Positions 6,775 to 14,433 of a stretch of DNA of 16,424 nt are shown piece by piece. Both the position numbers and the translations under genes were made by a program. Under the pieces are notes generated by a model. That model was given only the letters and a program-made list of their open reading frames with translations. It was not told the origin of the DNA and did no database searches. Numbering within the stretch: the stretch's first letter is position 1; every line of letters starts with the position of its first letter. Origin of the DNA: DASZGL01 sp035938875 (GTDB lineage Bacteria; Chloroflexota; Dormibacteria; Aeolococcales; Aeolococcaceae); the NCBI GenBank assembly GCA_035938875.1, contig DASZGL010000002.1:1-16424 (forward strand), given 5' to 3'.

Positions 6775-7937
6775 GCCGCGCCATTATGCTGACCGCCGAA
6801 GGCCTCGGAGACGGCCGGGAGCAGCGTGCGCACTCGGCGCATGGTGTGCAGCGGGACTCGGCGATCGAACCCCTTGATGCGCCGCAGATGCCGCGCCCCG
6901 AATCGCCATCCCGGAGGCGCCTCGCCGACCACCTCGCGAAGCGGGCGCGAGACCAGCGCCGTCCCTGGGCGCGCCAGCTTGACCGAGCGCGAGGCGACGT
7001 TGACGACCGATCCGAAGTAATCGCCATCTCGGGCCAGAACTGGTCCCCAAGCGAGTCCCACGCGCAGCGGTGGCAGGTTGTCGTCGCCGTCAAACGCGCT
7101 GAGGACCTGGACGGCGACCTCGCAGCCGTCATTCGGATCGTCGGCGACGAACATCACTTCGTCGCCGATCAGCTTGACGATGCGTCCTCCGGCGTCGCCG
7201 ACCAGCTGCGCTGTGCGCTCCTCGAAATCGGCGATGGTCGCCGCCAGCTCACGCGTCGAGAGCTGCTCGGAGAGGCCGGTGAAGCCGACCATGTCGGCGA
7301 ACCCCACCGCCATGTCGAACGTCTCGTAGTTGGCCAGGTCGTTGCGCGGCACGTTGAAACGCCTGATGGCGATGTCGAGGTGCTGGCGATGGAGCAGGTC
7401 GAGGAGTCGCGACATCTGCTGGGTCAGCGCCGCGACGTCGGCGTTGGCCCGCGCCAGGGCCACCTCGCCGGCGTCCTCGGCGGCCAGCGGTGCGGCGATG
7501 TTGACCAGGAACGAGGCGACCTCCGCCTCGGCGATCCGGCTCACCGAGGAACCGATCACCCGGGCGATCTGCAGGGTGACGTCGGTGCCGAAGACTTGCT
7601 CGGCGACGCGAAAGACCCGCAGGATCTCGATGTCGGCCGCGCCGTAGACGTCGGCGTCGGCGACCACCGGCAAACCGACGGCGCGTCGCGCCGCGGCGGC
7701 GGCATCGGGCGAGAGTCGGGCCCTCTCGGCCACCTGGGCCAGGGTGAGGCGCTCGCTGCCGATGCCCAGGGCACGGTCGAAAAGCATGCTGACCAACCGG
7801 CCGCGGCGATCCGCGTCGACCATATCGTCGACGGAGACGCCGTTCTCGGCGAGATAGTTGAGCAGCTCCAGGCGCTCAGCGGCGCCCGGCGACGCAGGAT
7901 CGTAGAGGCCGCGCTTGCGAAGCTCTGTGGTCTTCAC
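6771..7937 (-). CDS. Class III adenylate cyclase, Rv1264-like
   Basis: A 388-residue cyclase with an N-terminal helical regulatory region (about 1-200) and a C-terminal catalytic domain. Counting from this start, all six catalytic positions are present: metal Asp215 (FADMVGF), adenine Lys255 and metal Asp259 (KLIGDE), adenine Asp306 (DYFGSVVN), and transition-state Asn313 and Arg317 (NVASR). The D-7-N-4-R spacing matches the mycobacterial Rv1264 type, whose N-terminal domain acts as a pH-responsive inhibitor. It should make cAMP and be soluble. The start is uncertain: the GTG at 7935-7937 follows a TAGCCT box by eight bases, while an in-frame GTG at 7962-7964 would give 397 residues. The gene is sandwiched between the histidine kinase and SDR genes. 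Confidence 0.9.
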   Translation of the reverse strand: MKTTELRKRGLYDPASPGAAERLELLNYLAENGVSVDDMVDADRRGRLVSMLFDRALGIGSERLTLAQVAERARLSPDAAAAARRAVGLPVVADADVYGAADIEILRVFRVAEQVFGTDVTLQIARVIGSSVSRIAEAEVASFLVNIAAPLAAEDAGEVALARANADVAALTQQMSRLLDLLHRQHLDIAIRRFNVPRNDLANYETFDMAVGFADMVGFTGLSEQLSTRELAATIADFEERTAQLVGDAGGRIVKLIGDEVMFVADDPNDGCEVAVQVLSAFDGDDNLPPLRVGLAWGPVLARDGDYFGSVVNVASRSVKLARPGTALVSRPLREVVGEAPPGWRFGARHLRRIKGFDRRVPLHTMRRVRTLLPAVSEAFGGQHNGAA

Positions 7938-7945
7938 AGCCGCCA

Positions 7946-7951
7946 AGGCTA
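7946..7951 (-). promoter_or_regulatory. Putative -10 box before adenylate cyclase
   Basis: Read on the minus strand this is TAGCCT, a TANNNT match, ending eight bases before the GTG at 7937. It would give a leaderless cyclase transcript separate from the upstream kinase. No -35 is recognisable and such hexamers arise by chance, so support is modest. Confidence 0.3.
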
Positions 7952-7995
7952 GAGCAGCAGCCACCCAGGGCAGCGGCGCCGGCGGAGGAGCAGGC

Positions 7996-9264
7996 TCAGC
8001 CCGCCGCCATGGCGCTCGCCCGCGGCCAGCTGACCATCATGCTGGCCCCGCCCTGTGGCGACTCGCCGACCTCCCAGCGCCCGCGCGTCGCTCGCACCAC
8101 CGCGTCGCCGATGGCCAGCCCGAGCCCGGCGCCACCCTCGGCGTCGACCGCACGGTGGAAGCGGTCGAAGATCCGCTCCCGCTGGTCGGCGGGAATGCCG
8201 GGCCCACTGTCGTCGACGGTCAGGCGCACGGACCCGTCGAGCGTGTTCACCCGCGCGTTCACCGAGCCTCCGGGCGGTGTGTATTGGCAGGCATTGGCCA
8301 GAAGAACACCGCAAACGCGGTCGATCCAGTCTGGTGGTGCGACCACGATCGGTGCGGGATCGCTCTGCGCGTCGACGTGCAGATGCAGCGAACGGCTCTG
8401 GGCGACGGCGCGGAAGCGCTCGCCGGCCGCGGCAAGGACGACGCCGACATCGACGGGCGCTCTGTCCTCAGGAAGCGGCGCCGCGTCGAAGCGCGCGAGC
8501 CAGAGAAGCGAGTCGACGATGTGCCGCAGGCGTGCGCTCTCCTCGGCGATGCGTTCCACCGTGGCGCGGTACGAGGCGGCGTCCCGATCTTTGCTCAGCG
8601 CCAGCGCGCTTTCCGCCTCGATGACCGACAGCGGGGTGCGCAGCTCGTGCGAGGCGTCGGCGGTGAAGGCGAGCTGTCGCTGGCGTGACTGCTCGACAGG
8701 ACGGGCGACCCGTCTGCCCACGGCCAGCGCGCCCCCGAAGACCAGCAGCAGCACCGCCGGGCCGACGATCAGCTCGGTGACCAGGAGAGTCGACATGTCG
8801 CTGTCGACGCTGGCCAGCGACTGCCCGACCACCACCCTGGCGCTGGTGCCACCGGGGGCGGGCCCCCCGGCGAGACGGAACGGCGTGCCGTTGAGGTCGA
8901 CCGTTGCCGGCGAGCTGGCGCTGCGCGCGTCGGGCGGAAGGTCGGGCGCCAGCGGGGTGATCAGCTGGATGCTCCCGGTCGGCCCCACGACCCAGATCGC
9001 CAGGGGCACGCCCAGCTGTCGCTCCAAGGTGTCACCCCCACTCGGCGTGCGCAGCCGGGGAACGTCGGTCAGCGGCCTCGCCTCCTTCGACAACACCGCG
9101 AGTCGGCTCTGCAGGCGGCTGTCGACGCTGCTCACCAGGTTGTGCTTGACGATCTGATTGGTCACCAGGGCGGCGATGATGAACAGCCCGCCGACGATGG
9201 CAGCCGCCATCAGCGCGACCCGGATGCTCAGCCGGCGGATGCTCTCGCCGCGGTGCGCACTCAC
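7996..9264 (-). CDS. Sensor histidine kinase without evident HAMP domain
   Basis: A 422-residue membrane kinase. Membrane helices at about 15-37 and 161-183 enclose an external sensor of about 120 residues. HisKA follows after only about 20 residues, leaving no room for a normal HAMP domain; His206 lies in ASHELRTP. The HATPase has Asn324 (LLANACQYTP), DDSGPGI at 351-357 and GAGLGLAI at 378-385. The GTG start overlaps the response regulator TGA by four bases (GTGA). The gene stands divergent to the membrane-fusion/ABC operon, so its ligand may be a substrate of, or a cell-envelope stress relieved by, that exporter. It is followed closely by the cyclase gene. Confidence 0.94.
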   Translation of the reverse strand: MSAHRGESIRRLSIRVALMAAAIVGGLFIIAALVTNQIVKHNLVSSVDSRLQSRLAVLSKEARPLTDVPRLRTPSGGDTLERQLGVPLAIWVVGPTGSIQLITPLAPDLPPDARSASSPATVDLNGTPFRLAGGPAPGGTSARVVVGQSLASVDSDMSTLLVTELIVGPAVLLLVFGGALAVGRRVARPVEQSRQRQLAFTADASHELRTPLSVIEAESALALSKDRDAASYRATVERIAEESARLRHIVDSLLWLARFDAAPLPEDRAPVDVGVVLAAAGERFRAVAQSRSLHLHVDAQSDPAPIVVAPPDWIDRVCGVLLANACQYTPPGGSVNARVNTLDGSVRLTVDDSGPGIPADQRERIFDRFHRAVDAEGGAGLGLAIGDAVVRATRGRWEVGESPQGGASMMVSWPRASAMAAG

Positions 9265-9929
9265 GTCTCGGCCATCCTGAATCCGGCGCCGCGCACGGTG
9301 ACGATGCGCACGTCGCCGTCGCTGAGCTTGGCGCGAAGCCGGGCGATGTGGACGTCGATGGTGTTGGAGCCGACGGGGTCGAGCTCGTCGGGCCAGACGT
9401 GCTCGGCGATCGCCCGTCGCGAGACGACCATGGGGGCTCTGCGCAGGAGCAGCTCGAGGATGGCGAACTCGGTGGCCGTGAGCGACAGCGGCCGTCCGCC
9501 CGAGCGCACCTCGCGGACGGAGGGGTCGAGCTCGACGCCGCCGTGGCGGATCATGGGAGACACCCCGTTCCGCGGCCGACGCAGCAGCGCTCGCACCCTG
9601 GCGAAGAGCTCGCCGAGGTCGAACGGTTTGACCAGGTAGTCGTCGGCGCCGGCGTCGAGCCCGGCAATACGGTCGTTGGCCGAGTCCCGGGCGGTGAGCA
9701 TGAGCACGGGGACACCCAGCTCACGCTGCCGGGCTTTGGCGATGACCTCGACACCGGTCATCCCCGGCATGCGCCAGTCGAGCACGACCGCCGCGTAGTC
9801 GTACTCACCCATCAGCGCCAGCGCGTCATCGCCGTTGTCGACGGCGTCGACGACATATCCCTGTTCGCGCAGGCTGCGCGCCAACACCGAGCGCAGGCCG
9901 CGATCGTCCTCAGCGACGAGCAGTCGCAC
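9261..9929 (-). CDS. OmpR-family response regulator
   Basis: A 222-residue regulator. The receiver domain has Asp8/Asp9, phosphoacceptor Asp51 (LDWRMPGMTG), Thr79 and Lys101 (LVKPFD). The winged-helix domain (about 125-220) ends TVRGAGFRM. It begins at the GTG 9927-9929; no strong ribosome site or -10 box was found upstream. Its coding region overlaps the partner kinase by four bases. Facing the membrane-fusion gene across 191 bp, it is the natural candidate to bind the two 22-bp direct repeats there and control the exporter, and perhaps itself. Confidence 0.95.
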   Translation of the reverse strand: MRLLVAEDDRGLRSVLARSLREQGYVVDAVDNGDDALALMGEYDYAAVVLDWRMPGMTGVEVIAKARQRELGVPVLMLTARDSANDRIAGLDAGADDYLVKPFDLGELFARVRALLRRPRNGVSPMIRHGGVELDPSVREVRSGGRPLSLTATEFAILELLLRRAPMVVSRRAIAEHVWPDELDPVGSNTIDVHIARLRAKLSDGDVRIVTVRGAGFRMAET

Positions 9930-10007
9930 GGCACGGCCCGCTGCAGCGAACGCTCTTGTCAGGCATCACAGTCATTGTGGCACTGCAGGAGAAATCTGTT
10001 GCGGGGG

Positions 10008-10029
10008 TTCATGATTCCGTAAGGATCCC
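10008..10029 (+). promoter_or_regulatory. 22-bp regulatory repeat, distal copy
   Basis: The distal copy reads TTCATGATTCCGTAAGG and then ATCCC. It matches the copy at 10080-10101 at about 16 of 22 positions, with TTCA and GTAAGG conserved. The two copies are exactly 72 bp apart, close to seven helical turns, so bound proteins would face the same side of the DNA. It lies between divergent regulator and exporter genes; binding by the OmpR-type regulator is inferred. Confidence 0.45.
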
Positions 10030-10079
10030 GTGTGCCCGTGTGCAGCCGACGAAACGTCGCGCGCGGTCGCCTGCGCTGT

Positions 10080-10101
10080 TTCACGGATCTGTAAGGTTCT
10101 C
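10080..10101 (+). promoter_or_regulatory. 22-bp regulatory repeat, promoter-proximal copy
   Basis: The proximal copy reads TTCACGGATCTGTAAGG and then TTCTC. It covers the position where a -35 element would lie relative to the TACGCT box at 10107-10112. A regulator bound here would touch RNA polymerase as a class II activator, or block it. It pairs with the copy at 10008-10029. Confidence 0.5.
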
Positions 10102-10106
10102 TGTCC

Positions 10107-10112
10107 TACGCT
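10107..10112 (+). promoter_or_regulatory. Putative -10 box, leaderless promoter of exporter operon
   Basis: TACGCT (TANNNT) ends eight bases before the ATG at 10121, so the transcript would begin at or within a base or two of the start codon. No Shine-Dalgarno sequence precedes this ATG, which agrees with a leaderless message. Confidence 0.5.
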
Positions 10113-10120
10113 TGCCGCGA

Positions 10121-11665
10121 ATGAGACTGGGACGCCTGCTCCAGCGCCGCTTCGTCGTGCCCACGTTGATCGCCGCCGCGCTTGGCGGGACCGGGATCCT
10201 GATGTACGCAAGGGCGAGCTCGGGATCGTCGACGCAGTACCGTACCTCGGCGGCGACGCTGGGCACCGTCACCCAGACCCTCTCCCTCGCCGGCAACCTG
10301 GCGCCGCTCGGCGAGACCGACCTCGACTTCGCCGTCAGCGGCCGGGTCACGTCGGTCAACATGGCAGCTGGGCAGACGGCCCACGCCGGCGACGTCCTCG
10401 CCGCCCTCGACACCACCACGCTGCAGGCGACCTTGACCCAGGCGCAGGCGACGCTGGCATCCGCCGAGGCCAGGCTCTCACTCGACCAGGCAGGCCCGAC
10501 GGCGCAGAGCCTCGCCCAGACGCAGGCCTCGGTCAACTCCGCGCAGGTGGCCCTGCAGAACGCCAAGACGAGCCTCAGCGACACCCAACTGGTCAACCAG
10601 CAGTCCATCGATCAGGCACAGAACGCGGTCGACGCCGCGGCAAGCACGGTGCAGACCGACAAGTCCAACGTCGCCAGCAGCTGTGCCAACAGCCCGCCCA
10701 ATCCGCCAAGTCAGCAGTGCACCAGCGACCGCCAGACGCTGGACAAGGACACCGGCGCCTACAACGCCGCGGTCAACGCGCTCAACGGGACCAGGGTCAA
10801 GGCGCAGCAGAGCAACGACCAGGCACAGGGACAGGTCAATACCGCACAGGTCAATCTCCAGAACGCCCAGAGCTCGCTGGCCGCGCTGCAGCAGGGCACC
10901 ACGTCACAGCAGATCCAGATGGACCAGAGCCAGGTCCAGATCGATCAGGTGGCCGTGGACAACGCCTCGCGGTCGCTCGCCGAGGCCACGCTGACCGCCC
11001 CGACAAGCGGCGTCGTCGGAACGGTGAACATCACCGTCGGACAGAGCGTCACCGGCAACGGCAGCTCGTCCAGCGCGTCGAGCAGCGCTGCGTCGGCGTC
11101 GTCATCGACGTCGCACCAGGTCACTCTGCTCACTCCGGGCGCCTTCCAGGTCAGCGGCACGGTGACCGATGCGCAGGTGAATCAGGTCGCCGTCGGTCAG
11201 CGCGCTCGGGTCGTCGCCGCCGGATCGGCCGAGGCGATGAACGGCAAGGTATCGCAGATCTCTCAGGTGGCGACGATCACGTCGGGCGTGGCCACGTTCT
11301 CGGTGACGGTCACCATCGACGGCACCTATCCGGCGCTGCGAGCGGGGACGTCTGCGTCGATCAGCGTCATCGTCAACCAGGTGGTCCACGTCGTCACCGT
11401 GCCCAGCAGCGCGGTGCAGACATCCGGTGGCAACAGCACCGTGCAGGTGCTGGTCGGCGGTCAGCCGCAGACCCGCACCGTCCAGGTCGGCGCCGCCGAC
11501 GCGCTTCGCACCGAGATCGTCTCCGGCCTCAGCGTCGGTGACCAGGTGGTGATCGCCACCGTCACCGGAACGGTGCCCACCAACACCGGTGGCGGTGGCC
11601 TGTTCGGAGCTGGCGGCGCCGGCGGCCGTGGTGGTGGCGCCGGTCGCGGCATCGGCGGGGGCTGA
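10121..11665 (+). CDS. Membrane-fusion (HlyD/MacA-type) adaptor with Gly-rich tail
   Basis: A 514-residue adaptor. It has an N-terminal membrane anchor (about 11-30), a first half-lipoyl strand set (about 44-95, SGRVTSVNMAAGQTAHAGDV), a long Gln/Ala/Asn-rich coiled-coil hairpin (about 97-290), the second lipoyl half (TAPTSGVVGTVNITVGQSV, 292-310), a Ser-rich linker (314-331), beta-barrel and membrane-proximal domains (about 333-483) and a Gly-rich tail (489-514). The hairpin tip carries Cys188 and Cys200 around a Pro-rich loop, unlike MacA tips that dock on TolC. Helical segments at 136-157 and 236-257 resemble each other. The ATG at 10121 is chosen by the promoter and by the membrane anchor. 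It links the ABC transporter downstream to whatever lies outside the membrane. Confidence 0.92.
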   Translation: MRLGRLLQRRFVVPTLIAAALGGTGILMYARASSGSSTQYRTSAATLGTVTQTLSLAGNLAPLGETDLDFAVSGRVTSVNMAAGQTAHAGDVLAALDTTTLQATLTQAQATLASAEARLSLDQAGPTAQSLAQTQASVNSAQVALQNAKTSLSDTQLVNQQSIDQAQNAVDAAASTVQTDKSNVASSCANSPPNPPSQQCTSDRQTLDKDTGAYNAAVNALNGTRVKAQQSNDQAQGQVNTAQVNLQNAQSSLAALQQGTTSQQIQMDQSQVQIDQVAVDNASRSLAEATLTAPTSGVVGTVNITVGQSVTGNGSSSSASSSAASASSSTSHQVTLLTPGAFQVSGTVTDAQVNQVAVGQRARVVAAGSAEAMNGKVSQISQVATITSGVATFSVTVTIDGTYPALRAGTSASISVIVNQVVHVVTVPSSAVQTSGGNSTVQVLVGGQPQTRTVQVGAADALRTEIVSGLSVGDQVVIATVTGTVPTNTGGGGLFGAGGAGGRGGGAGRGIGGG

Positions 11666-11672
11666 CACCGGC

Positions 11673-12353
11673 GTGTCCGCCGACATCGTCCGGCTCGAAG
11701 CTGTCTCCAAGATCTACGGCAGCGGCGACGCCGCGGTGCGCGCCCTCGACGGCGTGTCCTTCACCGTCGAACAGGGTGATTTCGTCGCCGTCATGGGGCC
11801 CTCCGGATCAGGCAAGTCGACGTTGATGAACATGCTCGGCTGCCTCGACGTGCCCACCGGCGGCAGCTACCACTTCTGTGGCGAGGACGTCAGCCGGATG
11901 AGCGAGCGCGCTCTGGCCAACGTGCGCAATCGACGGATCGGCTTCGTCTTTCAACAGTTCCACCTGCTCTCCTCGATGAGCGCCTGGCGCAACGTCGAGC
12001 TGCCGCTGCTCTATCGCAGCGCGCACAACCGGCGCGGCTCGGCGATCAACACCCTCTCCCAGGTGGGCCTCGGTGATCGCGTCAACCACCGTCCCAATCA
12101 GCTCTCCGGTGGACAGGCGCAGCGAGTTGCCATCGCCCGGGCGCTGGTCACCGACCCCGACCTCATCCTCGCCGACGAGCCCACGGGCAACCTCGACTCA
12201 GCGTCGAGCCGGGAGATCCTCGCCGTCCTGCGCGAGCTCAACGAGGGCGGGCGCACCGTGGTGTTGATCACCCACGACGCCGGTGTTGCCGCGGTGGCCC
12301 ATCGGGTGGTGCGCATGGCCGACGGCCGGCTCTTCGAAGAGGTCGCCGCGTGA
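11673..12353 (+). CDS. ABC transporter ATP-binding protein (MacB/LolD type)
   Basis: A 226-residue ATPase of the MacB/LolD class. Walker A GPSGSGKST is at 42-50, the Q-loop is around Gln94/Gln95 (FVFQQFHL), the signature LSGGQAQR at 144-151, Walker B LILADEP at 164-170 and the switch His201 (LITHD). The GTG at 11673 starts seven bases after the adaptor stop and about a dozen bases after a GGGGG run; the frame is open further upstream, inside the adaptor gene. It powers the permease encoded next, with which it overlaps by four bases (GTGA), so adaptor, ATPase and permease form one translational unit. This class uses ATP hydrolysis to drive conformational work on the outer side of the membrane rather than classical transport. 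Confidence 0.95.
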   Translation: MSADIVRLEAVSKIYGSGDAAVRALDGVSFTVEQGDFVAVMGPSGSGKSTLMNMLGCLDVPTGGSYHFCGEDVSRMSERALANVRNRRIGFVFQQFHLLSSMSAWRNVELPLLYRSAHNRRGSAINTLSQVGLGDRVNHRPNQLSGGQAQRVAIARALVTDPDLILADEPTGNLDSASSREILAVLRELNEGGRTVVLITHDAGVAAVAHRVVRMADGRLFEEVAA

Positions 12354-13567
12354 ACCTCCTGCGCACCTTCCAGACCGGACTTCGCGGCATCCTCGGTCAC
12401 CGAATGCGTTCGATTCTCACCATCCTCGGCATCCTCTTCGGCGTCAGCGCGGTGATCTGCACGGTTGGCATCGGACGCGCGTCGGCCGACTCGGTCAACG
12501 CGCGCATCGCCGCGCTGGGCACCAACCTGCTCACCGTCTCACCGGGCAGCACCGTCAGCGGCGGCGTCTTTGGCGGTGGCGGCAGCGCCAACACCCTGAC
12601 CATGGATGACGTCAACGGATTGGCCAACAGCGACAACGCGCCCGACATCCAGGCGGTGGCGCCGGTGGTGCAGACGAGGCAGTCGCTGGTCAGCACCGCC
12701 TCCAACTGGAGCACCACCGTCCAGGGCAGCAACCCCGCCTGGCTGGTGGCGAGCGCGCGCACCGTCGACAGCGGCGAGATGTTCAGCGACGCCGACGTCA
12801 AGGCCCACGCGCTGAAGATCGTCCTCGGCGTCACCACGGCGCAGAATCTCGGCGCTGTGATCGGCGACGCCGTCACCGTGGGCAGGGTGCCGTTCACCGT
12901 CGTCGGCGTGCTCAACACCACCGGCGGCCAGGGGTTCCAGAACGGTGACGACCTGGCCGTCGTGCCCATCACCGCCGCGCAGGATGTGCTCACCGGCGGC
13001 AACCCCAACTCGGTGCAGCGCATCCTGCTCAGCGCGAGCAGCGCCGACGTCGTCGGCTCCGCGTACCAGGAGGCGAACCAGCTCCTGCTCAGCACCCATC
13101 ACGCCAGCGACGCGTCGGCCGCGGACTTCACCATTCAGACGCAGAGCTCAGCGTTGAGCACGGCGGAGTCGGTGACCAACACCCTGACCATCCTGCTGGC
13201 CAGCGTGGCGGCGATCTCGCTGCTCGTTGGCGGCATCGGGGTGATGAACATCATGCTGGTGTCGGTCACGGAGCGCACCAGCGAGATCGGCCTGCGCAAG
13301 GCTCTCGGGGCGACACCTCGTGACCTGCTGCGACAGTTCCTCATCGAAGCCTCGACGCTCAGTTTTGTCGGCGGAGTCCTCGGTGTCGGCGGCGGGCTGC
13401 TCGCCGGCAGGCTGATTCCCAGGTTCACCACCATCGGCGTCACCATCACCGCCACGCCGGTGATCATCGCCGTCGCCGTGGCCGCCGGTGTCGGCCTCGT
13501 CTTCGGCGTGTATCCGGCGGCGCGCGCCGCGCGTCTCGCACCAATCGAGGCTCTGCGCGCGCAGTGA
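12350..13567 (+). CDS. MacB-like ABC permease (FtsX superfamily)
   Basis: A 405-residue permease with the MacB layout: an N-terminal amphipathic stretch, TM1 (about 22-42), a large extracytoplasmic domain (about 45-275), then three helices (about 278-303, 333-355 and 367-390). The family motifs TERTSEIGLRKALGAT (307-322) and YPARAARLAPIEALRAQ-like ending (388-405) are present. The external domain contains the Gly-rich GGVFGGGG (71-78) ahead of LTMDD. The GTG start overlaps the ATPase TGA (GTGA). Together with the adaptor and the ATPase it should form a mechanotransmitting exporter for a peptide, antibiotic or lipid-like substrate; the substrate is unknown. Confidence 0.94.
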   Translation: MNLLRTFQTGLRGILGHRMRSILTILGILFGVSAVICTVGIGRASADSVNARIAALGTNLLTVSPGSTVSGGVFGGGGSANTLTMDDVNGLANSDNAPDIQAVAPVVQTRQSLVSTASNWSTTVQGSNPAWLVASARTVDSGEMFSDADVKAHALKIVLGVTTAQNLGAVIGDAVTVGRVPFTVVGVLNTTGGQGFQNGDDLAVVPITAAQDVLTGGNPNSVQRILLSASSADVVGSAYQEANQLLLSTHHASDASAADFTIQTQSSALSTAESVTNTLTILLASVAAISLLVGGIGVMNIMLVSVTERTSEIGLRKALGATPRDLLRQFLIEASTLSFVGGVLGVGGGLLAGRLIPRFTTIGVTITATPVIIAVAVAAGVGLVFGVYPAARAARLAPIEALRAQ

Positions 13568-13598
13568 ACCCAACGCCACAGTCACCAGGAGACACACC

Positions 13599-14417
13599 AT
13601 GAACCGCCTCCTCATCGCCACCGGCGCGGTGACGATGCTCGTCGTCGTCGCGTGTGGCAGCAGCAGCGCCGCGGGCGTTTCCACGTCGACCTCCAGCGGC
13701 GCCTCGGGCGGTGGCGCCGCTGGGCGCAACGGCACCGCTGGTGAGCTGGTACAGATCAACGGAAACACGCTCATCCTCAACACCCAGTCCGGCGATGTCA
13801 CCGTGCAGACGACGTCGGCCACCACCGTGCAGAAGACGAGCACTGGCTCGGTCGCCGACATCGTTGTCGGGACGTGCATCGGCGCCACCGGGTCCAAGGA
13901 CGCGTCGGGGGCCGTCACCGCCAACTCGGTGCGGCTGAGCGAGAAGGTCGGGGGCACCTGCAATGGCGGCGCATTCGGCGGCGCACCCGGCGGCGGCGGC
14001 GGCGGTCGCGGCAACGGCGGTGCCGACACGCGAACTCCACCAGCAGGAGCCGCGCAACCGACGCCGCCGGCCAACTTCGCATCGCTACGCGGCGAGGTGT
14101 CGGCGGTGTCGGGGACCTCGGTCAGCGTGCTCAGCAGCACCGGCGTGGCCACGACGATCACCGTGCCGACCACGGTTGCCGTGACCAGGTCTGCGACAGC
14201 GTCGCTCAGCGACCTGAGCACGGGTCAGTGCGTGCTGGCGACCGGATCGAAGGACTCGTCCGGTGTCGTGGCAGCGCGCTCGTTGTCGATCGTCCCCGCC
14301 GGCCCGTCGGGTTGTTTCACCGGGCGCGGTGGATTCCGCCGCGGCGGCGGCGGCGCCGGGGGCGGAGCCGGTGGTGGCGGCGCTGGCAGCAGCGGGAGCG
14401 CGTCTGTGGGCGCCTGA
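13599..14417 (+). CDS. Lipoprotein with duplicated Cys-bracketed domain and Gly-rich tails
   Basis: A 272-residue predicted lipoprotein: a short signal peptide, then VVAC with lipidation Cys19. Two homologous beta-rich units follow, about 48-121 and 165-239, resembling DUF5666-type domains. Each has a GxC (Cys93, Cys211), then ATGSKD(A/S)SG, and ends with a second Cys (Cys121, Cys239). The spacing is 28 residues in both, so an internal disulfide per unit is likely. Each unit is followed by a Gly-rich stretch (122-141 and 242-267), so domain plus tail seem duplicated together. The ATG follows AGGAG (13587-13591) by seven bases and lies 31 bp after the permease, in the exporter operon. It probably works on the outer face of the membrane with the adaptor. 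Function unknown. Confidence 0.85.
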   Translation: MNRLLIATGAVTMLVVVACGSSSAAGVSTSTSSGASGGGAAGRNGTAGELVQINGNTLILNTQSGDVTVQTTSATTVQKTSTGSVADIVVGTCIGATGSKDASGAVTANSVRLSEKVGGTCNGGAFGGAPGGGGGGRGNGGADTRTPPAGAAQPTPPANFASLRGEVSAVSGTSVSVLSSTGVATTITVPTTVAVTRSATASLSDLSTGQCVLATGSKDSSGVVAARSLSIVPAGPSGCFTGRGGFRRGGGGAGGGAGGGGAGSSGSASVGA

Positions 14418-14433
14418 ATCGTCGGGCCCCCTG

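Noticed and set aside
6786..7952. A 388-residue plus-strand frame opposite the adenylate cyclase
   Set aside because: All six cyclase catalytic residues support the minus strand; the plus frame is a compositional shadow.
9967..9979. Short inverted repeat CACA-GTCAT-TGTG in the divergent promoter region
   Set aside because: Only four-base arms; expected by chance.
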